Assembly (NCBI GenBank): GCA_017881705.1
Contig: JADGQP010000182.1
Span: forward strand, 1-7,226
Length of the DNA: 7,226 bases
Reading direction: 5' to 3'
Origin: Christensenellaceae bacterium
Lineage (GTDB): Bacteria > Bacillota > Clostridia > Christensenellales > Aristaeellaceae
Both the position numbers and the translations under genes were made by a program. The notes beneath the pieces were generated by a model. It was given only the letters and a program-made list of their open reading frames with translations. It was not told the DNA's origin and did not search any database. Shown piece by piece: positions 1 to 6,973 of the stretch. Each line of letters begins with the position of its first letter. Position 1 is the stretch's first letter.

Positions 1-957
1 AGCGGGCTTACATACCCGCTGGCCCTCGGGGGAACCCTGGCGCTGCTCTTTATCACGCTTTGGGCCTACAAGCGCCATTCCCACGCGGCGCGCGGCGCGC
101 TGCTGGCCTTTGTGTTCGCCGCTGTGTCGCTTACATTTGTGGCGGTTGCGCCGGGCAACGCGGTGCGCCAAGCCAGCTACGGCGCGCCTATGGAGCCGTT
201 TGCCGCGATTGTGCAAAGCATAGCCGAGTGCCTGCAAACCACCGGCGGCTGGCTAAGCCCGCAGCTCGCGGCGGCCGGCCTGCTGCTGACGGCGCTGTTG
301 TGGAAGCCCCTGCGGGATTCGGGCGTGCGCTTTCGCTACCCCCTGTTGTTTTCCTTCTTCAGTTTTGGCGCGCTGGCGGCAGCTTTTGTACCGGCGATTT
401 ACGCCACTGGTTTGGAAAGCGCTCGCGTGGACAGGATCCAGGCGACGCTTTACCTGGCTTTTATTCTGGTCGCCCTTGGCAACATCGTATATTGGCTGGG
501 CTGGGCGGCGGTTCGCTGCGGTACATACCGTCCGTCGCTTGCGCGTTGGAAAGTCTGGCTGTGCGCGCTGCTGGCCGTATGGGGGCTTTTTACCTCGTCG
601 ATCCGTACCACGCCGGTCGTTTGCTCGACGCTAAGCTTGCTTAACGGCAGCGCCGCCCGCTACGATACGGAAATGACGGCGCGCGAAAACGCCATCGCCG
701 ACGCGCCGACAAAGGATGAGGCGATTTCCGCCGTTATGGAACTGAGCGTGCACCCGTACCTGTTTGCGTCCGACGGCCTCACGCTTGGTAAAGACTCCAT
801 CGTACCGGCAATGCACCATTATTTTGCCTTACAGGCGCTGCTGAAGCGTTATCCCGCGGGCGCCATACCGACGGCCGAGTGGGAGCGGCTCGGCGCCTGG
901 TCGTCCTCGGCTGTGTCGCAGGCCAGTACGCAAAGCGGGGCGGGTGTTTCGCCTTGA
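1..957 (+). CDS. Polytopic membrane protein, DUF6056-like (5' end missing)
   Basis: The reading frame is open from the first base to a TGA at 955-957, giving 318 visible residues; the true start lies outside the window. The visible part has about five hydrophobic segments (roughly residues 5-22, 36-50, 85-98, 114-133 and 150-165 or a little later, ending near 199), followed by a hydrophilic C-terminal region of about 115 residues that probably sits outside the cell. An APGNAVR motif (residues 50-56), just after a membrane segment, resembles the PGN..R motif I associate with DUF6056 proteins, which are polytopic proteins often found beside surface-glycan genes in Firmicutes. The end of the C-terminal region (KDSIVPAMHHYFALQALL) also fits that family loosely. 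It overlaps the next glycosyltransferase gene by four bases, so the two are probably translationally coupled. The biochemical function is not established; a GT-C-like role is an inference. The family call is moderate, the coding call is firm. Confidence 0.8.
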   Translation, partial: SGLTYPLALGGTLALLFITLWAYKRHSHAARGALLAFVFAAVSLTFVAVAPGNAVRQASYGAPMEPFAAIVQSIAECLQTTGGWLSPQLAAAGLLLTALLWKPLRDSGVRFRYPLLFSFFSFGALAAAFVPAIYATGLESARVDRIQATLYLAFILVALGNIVYWLGWAAVRCGTYRPSLARWKVWLCALLAVWGLFTSSIRTTPVVCSTLSLLNGSAARYDTEMTARENAIADAPTKDEAISAVMELSVHPYLFASDGLTLGKDSIVPAMHHYFALQALLKRYPAGAIPTAEWERLGAWSSSAVSQASTQSGAGVSP

Positions 958-2510
958 AAAGGTTTGCCAACGTCGCAACGGGGCTGGGCTGCGCGGTTTT
1001 CGCGGCTGTGTTCGCCTACCTGGCCGCATTTTCCCTGCGCTATACCAGTATCATCGACCCCTCCGCCTACCTGACGGAGCATATCATTCGCGTAAGCGAC
1101 GCGCTGCTGCCCAACCTGCTGTACCTTGCCTTATTTATACTCGCGCTGCGCCTTTTTTCCAAACTAAAAGGAAAGCTCTCGCTGCGGTTGATAACAGGGC
1201 TTACGCTTGCCTTGCCGCTGACAGCCGGCTTGGCCTGGGCGCTCGCATCGCAGGCGATACCCCGCGCGGATCAGGCGCATCTGTTCAAATTCGCAGGCCA
1301 ACTGGTTCAGGGGCAAACGGCGGCGCTGACCTCGCAGGGTTCCTATTTTCAGCGCCTGCCCTATCAGATCGGCCAGTTGCTTTGCTTTGAACTGGTAGAG
1401 CGTGTTTTCGGCACGCAAACATTCCTTCCCTTCTACGTTATCAACGCGCTTTCGCTTTCGCTTGCTTATGGCGCGGCGCTTTCCATTCTGTGGCAAACCC
1501 TGCGCGACCGGCGCGCACAGCTATGCGCTTGCCTGCTGTTTATCCTGTTTGCCCCCGGCTTGCTGTACTGCGTGTTCGTCTACGGGCTCCTGCCCGGTCT
1601 GGCACTTACGCTGTGGGGAGCGGAGCGCTGCGTTTGCTGGGTACGCAAGCGCGGTGCGGGACGGCTGCTCGCCGCCGTGGCGCTGCTATGCATCGCATGC
1701 CTGGTAAAAATCAACAATCTCATTCCGGCGCTGGCTGTGGCGATCGCCACGCTGCTGATGGCGCTTCACGAGCGGAAAGCCCGGTTCGCCCTCGCGGCGC
1801 TGTGCGTATTCCTTCTCCCGCTGGGGGCTTCCGCGCTGCCAAAGGCGATCCTTTCGGCGCGCACAGGCGTTGCCTTCAATACGGGATCGCCGCAGAGCGC
1901 ATGGCTTGTGATGGGTATGCAGGAAGGGCCGCGCGCCGCGGGCTGGTATAACAGTTACCCCTGGATCGTGATCCAAACCGCCGAGTTCGACACCCAGAAG
2001 GCCGAAGCGCGGATAAGCACGGATCTTCAGGCGCGTCTCGGGCTTTTTGGACGTAATCCTGCGTACGCGTTTCGTTTTTTCCATTCCAAGCTCGCGTCGC
2101 AATGGGGCGAAACCACTTTTGAGTCGATATGGGTCAACAGCGCCGGTAAACACGGCGATGACCGCGCCACTTTTGCGGACGCGCTGCTGTCCTCTCCAGC
2201 GCTGCCACGCTATATGGACGTTTACGCAAACGCGCTCTATCTGGCATTTGCGCTTGGGCTGGTGATGCTGGCCATACGGCTTATGAAACACAACGCCTTT
2301 GCGGAGAATTTCGGCTTGCTGCTTTTGGTTGTTGCCGTTTTTGGCGGTTTTCTGTACCATATGCTGTTCGAGGCCAAATCGCAATACCTGCTGCCGTACC
2401 TGGTGATGATGGTACCGGTTGCCGCCGCGGGCATCGCCCGCGCGCCCGCGCCGCGCTCGCTCATCCGCCATATTCGCGCGCTTTTCATCCACCGCGGGGG
2501 TGTGTTATAA
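954..2510 (+). CDS. GT-C-type membrane glycosyltransferase (PMT/family 39-like)
   Basis: A 518-residue protein with about 11-12 predicted membrane segments (for example 8-28, 50-69, 79-98, 158-180, 190-212, 278-296, 423-442, 452-470, 479-495). The first long outer loop carries an acidic RADQ motif (104-107) and a LPYQ motif (135-138), as in PMT_2-like transferases, where an acidic residue of the first loop is catalytic or binds metal. A second large loop (about 300-422) contains WYN (331-333), and FEAKSQYLLPY (472-482) precedes the last membrane segment. By family, it should move a sugar from a polyprenyl-phosphate donor to an acceptor on the outer face of the membrane; donor and acceptor are unknown. 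I chose the TTG at 954 because it overlaps the previous stop as TTGA, has a G-rich stretch (937-944) nine bases upstream and leaves a normal K-R-plus-hydrophobic N terminus. An in-frame GTG at 879 would add 25 residues that do not look native. Confidence 0.82.
   Translation: MKRFANVATGLGCAVFAAVFAYLAAFSLRYTSIIDPSAYLTEHIIRVSDALLPNLLYLALFILALRLFSKLKGKLSLRLITGLTLALPLTAGLAWALASQAIPRADQAHLFKFAGQLVQGQTAALTSQGSYFQRLPYQIGQLLCFELVERVFGTQTFLPFYVINALSLSLAYGAALSILWQTLRDRRAQLCACLLFILFAPGLLYCVFVYGLLPGLALTLWGAERCVCWVRKRGAGRLLAAVALLCIACLVKINNLIPALAVAIATLLMALHERKARFALAALCVFLLPLGASALPKAILSARTGVAFNTGSPQSAWLVMGMQEGPRAAGWYNSYPWIVIQTAEFDTQKAEARISTDLQARLGLFGRNPAYAFRFFHSKLASQWGETTFESIWVNSAGKHGDDRATFADALLSSPALPRYMDVYANALYLAFALGLVMLAIRLMKHNAFAENFGLLLLVVAVFGGFLYHMLFEAKSQYLLPYLVMMVPVAAAGIARAPAPRSLIRHIRALFIHRGGVL
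2426..2442 (+). other. GC-rich hairpin inside the 3' end of the gene at 954-2510
   Basis: CGCGGGC (2426-2432), loop ATC, then GCCCGCG (2436-2442): a perfect 7-bp stem. There is no T-tract after it, so it is not an intrinsic terminator. It lies about 65 bases upstream of the argH -10 box and codes for an ordinary alanine/glycine-rich stretch, so it may simply reflect GC-rich codon choice. Confidence 0.35.
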
Positions 2511-2511
2511 T
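2482..2511 (+). promoter_or_regulatory. Candidate argH promoter with extended -10
   Basis: A perfect TATAAT (2506-2511) is preceded by TG one base upstream (2503-2504), giving an extended -10 (TGTTATAAT). A weak -35, TTTTCA (2482-2487, 4 of 6 matches to TTGACA), sits 18 bases upstream. The -10 box contains the TAA stop of the upstream glycosyltransferase. Transcription would start near 2518, leaving a leader of roughly 45 bases before the argH start. It is the best sigma-A-type promoter I see in the window. No convincing ArgR operator was visible around it. Confidence 0.65.
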
Positions 2512-2528
2512 GGTTGCGTTCAGATCAT

Positions 2529-2555
2529 CGCGCGGCCTTTCCGCGCGCGCAAAGG
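2529..2555 (+). promoter_or_regulatory. Foldable argH leader with alternative hairpins over the RBS
   Basis: CGCGCGG (2529-2535), a CCTTT loop (2536-2540) and CCGCGCG (2541-2547) form a perfect 7-bp hairpin just before the argH ribosome binding site. The loop CCTTT is also exactly complementary to AAAGG (2551-2555), the core of that binding site. The GC-only hairpin should be the more stable, leaving the site open, while the alternative 5-bp pairing would close it. The pairings are seen directly; a regulatory role is inference. Confidence 0.4.
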
Positions 2556-2567
2556 ATGAGTATTATG
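2551..2567 (+). promoter_or_regulatory. Ribosome binding site that decides the argH start
   Basis: AAAGGA (2551-2556) lies eight bases upstream of the ATG at 2565, an ideal spacing. The in-frame ATG at 2556 overlaps this site and has none of its own, and an in-frame TTG at 2514 lies before the predicted transcription start. The ATG at 2565 gives the N terminus MAKLWAGRFEK, which is where argininosuccinate lyases normally begin. Confidence 0.75.
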
Positions 2568-3962
2568 GCTAAGCTGTGGGCGGGGCGCTTTGAAAAGCCA
2601 ACCAGCGAACTGCTGGATGATTTCCAATCCTCCATTCCATTCGACAGGCGGTTGATCCGCTGTGACCTGCTGGGTTCCATCGCCCACGCGACGATGCTGG
2701 GCGAGCAGGGCATACTTCCGGACGCGGACAGCAAAGCGATCGTCGAAGGGCTTAACGGCATCCTCGCGGATTACGACGCGGGTCGGCTGACGATCGACGA
2801 CCACGCCGAGGACGTACACATGTTCACTGAAACGGAGCTGACCAACCGCATCGGCGAGGCTGGCAAGCGCCTGCACACAGGCCGCAGCCGTAACGACCAG
2901 GTGGCGCTGGATATGCGCATGTATGCACGCGACGCCTGCCTGACCGTGGATGGGTTGCTTCGCGCTCTGCTGGATACGCTGACCGCCCTTGCTAAAAAGC
3001 ACACTCACACCGTGATGTCTGGCTATACGCACCTGCAAAAGGCTCAGCCTGTTACCTTGGCGTTTCATCTGATGGCTTATTTTCAAATGTTCAAACGCGA
3101 CGTGAATCGTTTCCGCCTGGCCTACGGCGAAGCGGACGTGATGCCTCTGGGCAGCGGCGCGCTGGCGGGCACAACCTATCCCCTTAACCGCGAGCGCGTA
3201 GCCGAGCTGCTGCACTTCAGCGACGTGACCGATAACGCTATGGACGGCGTGAGCGACCGCGATTTTGCGCTGTCGTTCCTGTCCGCCGCGGCAATCTGCA
3301 TGATGCACTTAAGCCGCTTTTGCGAAGAGCTTGTTCTGTGGTCCAGCGCCGAGTTTGGCACCGCAGTGATGGACGACGCGTTCGCCACCGGTTCCAGCAT
3401 CATGCCGCAAAAAAAGAATCCCGACGCGTGCGAGCTTACCCGCGGTAAAACCGGCCGCGTCTACGGCGACCTCATGGCGCTTTTAACCGTGATGAAAGGG
3501 CTGCCTCTGGCCTATAACAAAGACATGCAGGAAGATAAAGAAGCGTTTTTCGACGCGTACGATACCCTGTGCAAATGCCTGCCTACCTTTACCGCCATGC
3601 TGGCCTCCGTTACGTTCAACGCTGAAGCGATGGCTAAAAGCGCGGCTATGGGTTTCACCAACGCCACCGACCTGGCCGATTATTTGGTGGGTAAAGGCGT
3701 GCCCTTTCGGGACGCGCACCACGTAAGCGGAACGCTGGTGGGCAAGTGCGTTAAGGAGCACCGGGAGCTTAGCGACCTGAGCCTGGAGGAACTGCGCCAG
3801 GCATCCCCCGTGTTTGACGGCGACGTGTACGAGGCCATATCGCTTAAAGTCTGCGTGGAACGCCGCAGCCTGCGCGGAGGGCCCGCCCCTAAAACGGTGG
3901 AAGCCTCCATACACCGCGCGGAAACCTGGCTGGAAACCATGCGCAATCAAACTACGCGTTAA
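2565..3962 (+). CDS. argH: Argininosuccinate lyase
   Basis: This cytoplasmic enzyme catalyses the last step of arginine synthesis, splitting argininosuccinate into arginine and fumarate, normally as a homotetramer. The 465-residue length is typical, and the protein looks intact. Family signatures are all present: MAKLWAGRFEK at the N terminus; HTGRSRNDQ (104-112), which binds substrate; GYTHLQKAQP (153-162), with the conserved Thr-His pair at 155-156; and the superfamily signature GSSIMPQKKNP (276-286), in which Ser277 corresponds to the catalytic serine of the fumarase/aspartase superfamily and Lys283 and Asn285 are the conserved loop residues. The C terminus has the usual GGPAP segment (438-442). 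No argG or other arginine gene is adjacent; the neighbours on both sides are membrane glycosyltransferases. It appears to have its own promoter, and the next gene starts 40 bases after its stop with no terminator between, so read-through into that gene is likely. Confidence 0.98.
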   Translation: MAKLWAGRFEKPTSELLDDFQSSIPFDRRLIRCDLLGSIAHATMLGEQGILPDADSKAIVEGLNGILADYDAGRLTIDDHAEDVHMFTETELTNRIGEAGKRLHTGRSRNDQVALDMRMYARDACLTVDGLLRALLDTLTALAKKHTHTVMSGYTHLQKAQPVTLAFHLMAYFQMFKRDVNRFRLAYGEADVMPLGSGALAGTTYPLNRERVAELLHFSDVTDNAMDGVSDRDFALSFLSAAAICMMHLSRFCEELVLWSSAEFGTAVMDDAFATGSSIMPQKKNPDACELTRGKTGRVYGDLMALLTVMKGLPLAYNKDMQEDKEAFFDAYDTLCKCLPTFTAMLASVTFNAEAMAKSAAMGFTNATDLADYLVGKGVPFRDAHHVSGTLVGKCVKEHRELSDLSLEELRQASPVFDGDVYEAISLKVCVERRSLRGGPAPKTVEASIHRAETWLETMRNQTTR

Positions 3963-3988
3963 ACCGATCCATTTGGGGGCGCACCCGT

Positions 3989-4002
3989 GAGGAGGAACCG
4001 CC
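3989..4002 (+). promoter_or_regulatory. Strong ribosome binding site for the Gpi18-like gene
   Basis: GAGGAGGA (3989-3996) ends six bases before the ATG at 4003. It is the closest match to the consensus in the window and fixes the start. The 40-base gap after argH (3963-4002) holds nothing else I can recognise: no terminator hairpin and no promoter. Confidence 0.85.
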
Positions 4003-5232
4003 ATGAGGAGCTGGGAGCTGCGTTTTCAGCGCCATATCCGTAAAAACGTTCTTTGGTACGCGTTCGCGGCGGTGCTGCTGCTGGGCGTGTGGATCCGTTA
4101 TTCCGCCCTGCCCCAGGCCGCGGCGGACATGAAGTACATGAACATGAGCTGGTATGCCGCCATCAAGCAAAACGGCATGGCAGGCGTGCTGGCGACGCAG
4201 CTGCAATGGACATACAGCCCTCTGCACCTGTACCTTTGGGCGTTTGCGGCCTGGTGTTTTCCCTTGGCGGATAATATGCTTATGCTCAAGGCTGTGTCGC
4301 TGCTGATGGAGGTCGGATTGATCGCCGCAAGCTGCCTGCTGGTGTGGCACACACTGCCCATGGAACATCGGCTGACCGGCCTGTTCACGGCCTTTACGCT
4401 TTTATGGCTTAACCCGGTTCTCATTTTAAACGTCTCCGCCTGGGGGCAGACGGACGCCTCCTACGCCGCGCTGTCCGTGCTTTCGCTGTGGCTGCTGCTC
4501 AAGGACCGTCCCGCCTGGGCCATGGTGAGCTTCGGGCTGGCGCTGGCGTTTAAGCTGCAGGCGGTTTTTCTGCTTCCGGCGCTGGTAATCGCCTATTTCT
4601 GCCGTCAGAAAAAGTTCAGCCTCCTTTGGTTTCTCCTGATCCCGGCAGTGTGGGTGGCTACAGGCGTGCCCATGGCGCTGCTTGGGCAAAGCCCGTTTTA
4701 CGCTGTAACCGTGTATTTGGGCCAAACCGGCATGTATACCCAGCCTACGTTTAACTGCCCGAACTTCTTTGCGCTGCTGGGCGACGCGCTGACCGGCAAC
4801 CAGATGACCCAGGGGCTTTGGCAGCGCCTGGGGCTGGTGTTGGCATTGGGTTCGCTGGGCGGTATGGCTGCATGGCTGATCGCCGGGCGAAAGGCGCTTT
4901 CCGACAGGGCGATGCTGCTGCTTGGTGCCTGGTGCGTGCTGGCCTGCCTGTTTTTCCTACCGAGGATGCATGAACGCTACGGTATGGCCGGGGACGTATT
5001 GCTACTGCTTTGGGCGGTAGCAGCCGGCCGGCCGCGCGGATATGCCTGGGTATTATTGGGCCTCGCACCCACGCTGAGTGCTTATTGCCAGTACCTGTAC
5101 GCGCACCCGATTATGAGCCTCCAACTGGGCGGGGCGTTCAATCTGGCGCTGCTTATCATACTCACCTGGGAGCTTACGCGGGAAGTCGGCGTTTGTCCGG
5201 CGCTTACGCCGGACAGCGCGGCTGTCGCCTGA
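4003..5232 (+). CDS. Gpi18-like membrane mannosyltransferase (GT-C)
   Basis: A 409-residue polytopic protein with about ten membrane segments and a short basic N terminus. It carries the run of motifs I associate with the bacterial Gpi18-like group (COG5542): an acidic first outer loop (Asp42 in AADMKYMNMSWY), WGQTD (147-151) after the third or fourth membrane segment, FKLQAVFLLP (183-192), PNFFALLG (253-260) and LPRMHERYG (319-327). Relatives of eukaryotic PIG-V/Gpi18 transfer mannose from a polyprenyl-phosphate carrier on the outer membrane face; the actual sugar and acceptor here are unknown. The start is set by a near-perfect ribosome binding site. It follows argH by 40 bases and precedes the next glycosyltransferase by 37 bases, consistent with one transcript, though a candidate attenuator lies at its 3' end. 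Family membership is well supported by the order of motifs; sugar specificity is inference. Confidence 0.88.
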   Translation: MRSWELRFQRHIRKNVLWYAFAAVLLLGVWIRYSALPQAAADMKYMNMSWYAAIKQNGMAGVLATQLQWTYSPLHLYLWAFAAWCFPLADNMLMLKAVSLLMEVGLIAASCLLVWHTLPMEHRLTGLFTAFTLLWLNPVLILNVSAWGQTDASYAALSVLSLWLLLKDRPAWAMVSFGLALAFKLQAVFLLPALVIAYFCRQKKFSLLWFLLIPAVWVATGVPMALLGQSPFYAVTVYLGQTGMYTQPTFNCPNFFALLGDALTGNQMTQGLWQRLGLVLALGSLGGMAAWLIAGRKALSDRAMLLLGAWCVLACLFFLPRMHERYGMAGDVLLLLWAVAAGRPRGYAWVLLGLAPTLSAYCQYLYAHPIMSLQLGGAFNLALLIILTWELTREVGVCPALTPDSAAVA

Positions 5233-5247
5233 AACGCCGGTTTTTTT
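5195..5247 (+). terminator. Candidate attenuator or weak terminator with alternative hairpins and T7 tract
   Basis: GTCCGGCG (5195-5202), loop CTTA, CGCCGGAC (5207-5214) is a perfect 8-bp hairpin at the end of the Gpi18-like gene. A second, overlapping hairpin is GACAGC (5212-5217), loop GCG, GCTGTC (5221-5226). A second copy of CGCCGG (5235-5240) runs directly into seven Ts (5241-5247); it can pair with CCGGCG at 5197-5202, enclosing the second hairpin, and this form would look like an intrinsic terminator. The first hairpin prevents that pairing. The 6-bp stem is short and its loop long, so termination may be weak or absent. Confidence 0.35.
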
Positions 5248-5269
5248 CGCAGTCAACCTGAAAGCGGGG

Positions 5270-6973
5270 ATGGGTTTGCAAAAGCCGTTACGCCTTAGCC
5301 GGTATTCCGCTTGGTTTGTAGCGCTTTTCTTTATTGCGCTTACGGCTTTGGGTGTTCTGACCAGCGCGGATTACGGCCAGCCGTGGGACGAGCCCTGGGA
5401 AATGGACATCCTGCGCATGAACGGCAACCAGTACGCACAGGCGCTGGGGCTGGATGTACATTACGCTCTGCAGTCCGACATTGTTCGCCCCGTCGGGGAG
5501 TTGATTGCCAACAGCACCGAGCAGGATCACGGCGAGTGCGCCTATTATCCCCTGCTGGGGCTGGTCAACAACCGGTCGATTTCCGAGGCTTCCCGCATGG
5601 TGCTCTGGCACGCCTATACCTGGCTGTGGTTCATGGCAGGGGCGATCGCGCTTTGGAACATCGTCCGTCATTTTGGCCTTTCCCGCGCGATGAGCACCGT
5701 CACCACCCTGTTTTTTGTTTTATCCCCAAGAATGTTTGCCGAAGGGCATTATAACAATAAAGATCTGGTACTGCTTGCGCTGACGCTGGTAACTCTTTGG
5801 TTTGCGCTGCGGCTGATGGCAAGGCCGACCTTTCTTCGGGGCGCGCTGTTCTCGCTGGCAGGCGCGGCCGCAACGAACACCAAGATTGTCGGCCTTTTCA
5901 TATGGGGACTGTGCGCGCTGTTCGTGCTGCTTCGTCAGTTCGCGGCTCGGCGCATGACGCTTCGCATGTGGATGATCGGGCTATACACACTACTCACCTA
6001 CGCATTGTTCTACGCCCTGCTTACGCCGACCATGTGGGGCGACCCGATGAACTACCTTGTACAAACGCTGAGCAGTGCCGTCCATTTTGAGCGCTGGCTT
6101 AACGACGTGCTTTTCCGTGGTACGGTTTTCAACCTGCGGCATGCCAACCTGCCCTGGTATTATCTGCCATATATGATCCTGGTCACCACCCCGATCTGGC
6201 TATTGTGCCTGATCGCCGTGGGGCAGGTATTCGCCCTGGGACGCATATTCCGCCGTCACGCTCGCCCACTCGGAAACGACGTTTCCGCCGGGCTTGTGCT
6301 GTGCACACTGTTATGGCTAATCCCGTTTGTTTCCATCCTTGTCATCCATCCGAACCTGTATAACGGCTGGCGGCATCTGTATTTTCTGTACGGGCCGATG
6401 TTGGCGCTGGCCGGTTACGGCTTGCAATGCGCTTATAACCGGTTGCGGGCGCTTCCCTCCCTCGCGCCGCGCCGCGTCGGGGCGGCTCTGCTGGCTCTGT
6501 GTATGGTACTCAGCGGGGCGCAGATCGCGCTTTCTCAGCCCAACCAATATACCTACTATAACGTGTTTACCTCGGGCAAGAACTTGGGCGCCTATCTGGA
6601 ATTGGATTACTGGAACGTATCAGTACTGCCCACCCTGCGCAAGTTGATCAGCAGGTTGGACGTTGGCCAAACCGTGACCGTTTCGGGGGCGGAACACTGG
6701 TCGCAGACTGGGCTGGAAAACGCCTGGAAACTGCTGAGCACGCAGGAACAAGCCCATCTGGAAGTTCTTGAAACCGGTGATCCGACGGCGGAATACGTGC
6801 TTTCCAACACGACCTACGCAACGCTTGGCAACTGGCAGCCGACCGCCTCCATGCAGATCGTGGCGCAAACCGATAGTTTCGGTGTAACAATCTGCGCCAT
6901 TTACACCACGGTGCAGATCAACGGGCGGGAAGACGAGCGCATACCTGCGGACGCCGTCAGGGAGGGCGCATGA
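5270..6973 (+). CDS. Membrane glycosyltransferase, family 39-like, first tandem copy
   Basis: A 567-residue polytopic protein (GT-C fold expected). After the first membrane segment (about 14-33) comes the catalytic-type acidic pair in DYGQPWDEP (34-42; Asp40, Glu41). A long outer loop with DHGECAYYPLLG (86-97) follows, then LWHAYTWLWFMAG (112-124) and SPRMFAEGHYNNKDL (152-166), matching the family pattern SPR.F....N.KD. Near the end are YNGWRHLYFLYGP (364-376), NQYTYYN (425-431) and LELDYW (443-448), which match the GWRH, YYN and DYW blocks common in family-39-like bacterial transferases, and then a soluble tail of about 110 residues. The expected job is sugar transfer from a lipid carrier outside the membrane; donor and acceptor are unknown. 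The start is uncertain: the ATG at 5270 directly abuts GGGG, while an in-frame TTG at 5276 is six bases from it and only drops two residues. The next gene is a paralogue overlapping by ATGA. Confidence 0.88.
   Translation: MGLQKPLRLSRYSAWFVALFFIALTALGVLTSADYGQPWDEPWEMDILRMNGNQYAQALGLDVHYALQSDIVRPVGELIANSTEQDHGECAYYPLLGLVNNRSISEASRMVLWHAYTWLWFMAGAIALWNIVRHFGLSRAMSTVTTLFFVLSPRMFAEGHYNNKDLVLLALTLVTLWFALRLMARPTFLRGALFSLAGAAATNTKIVGLFIWGLCALFVLLRQFAARRMTLRMWMIGLYTLLTYALFYALLTPTMWGDPMNYLVQTLSSAVHFERWLNDVLFRGTVFNLRHANLPWYYLPYMILVTTPIWLLCLIAVGQVFALGRIFRRHARPLGNDVSAGLVLCTLLWLIPFVSILVIHPNLYNGWRHLYFLYGPMLALAGYGLQCAYNRLRALPSLAPRRVGAALLALCMVLSGAQIALSQPNQYTYYNVFTSGKNLGAYLELDYWNVSVLPTLRKLISRLDVGQTVTVSGAEHWSQTGLENAWKLLSTQEQAHLEVLETGDPTAEYVLSNTTYATLGNWQPTASMQIVAQTDSFGVTICAIYTTVQINGREDERIPADAVREGA
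6961..6969 (+). promoter_or_regulatory. Ribosome binding site of the second tandem glycosyltransferase
   Basis: GGAGGG (6961-6966) lies inside the last codons of the preceding gene, three to four bases before the ATG at 6970. With the ATGA overlap (6970-6973), it indicates translational coupling of the two paralogues. Confidence 0.75.

Noticed and set aside
879..953. 25-residue N-terminal extension of the second gene from a GTG at 879
   Set aside because: It would overlap the upstream gene by 79 bases and would place a non-native stretch before a normal signal-anchor N terminus; the TTGA overlap at 954 is the more usual arrangement.
1686..2492. Long open frame of 268 codons on the - strand opposite the glycosyltransferase at 954-2510
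   Set aside because: Its translation is rich in Arg, Gln and Gly with no membrane or domain pattern, as expected from the complement of GC-rich coding sequence, and the + strand gene over it has clear family motifs.
2514..2564. N-terminal extension of argH from a TTG at 2514 or ATG at 2556
   Set aside because: The TTG precedes the predicted transcription start, the ATG at 2556 overlaps the ribosome binding site, and the extra residues are not part of the family's normal N terminus.
2520..3308. Long open frame of 262 codons on the - strand opposite argH
   Set aside because: It is the antisense shadow of a highly conserved argH; its translation is His/Gln/Arg-rich with no recognisable domain.
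5488..5498. Perfect palindrome CCCCGTCGGGG
   Set aside because: It is inside the coding sequence of a conserved protein region, its loop is too small for a stable stem of full length, and there is no T-tract or repeat nearby.
5748..5756. TATAAC-like -10 element inside the first tandem glycosyltransferase
   Set aside because: There is no -35 at proper spacing that I can support, and it lies deep in a coding region with no gene start downstream.
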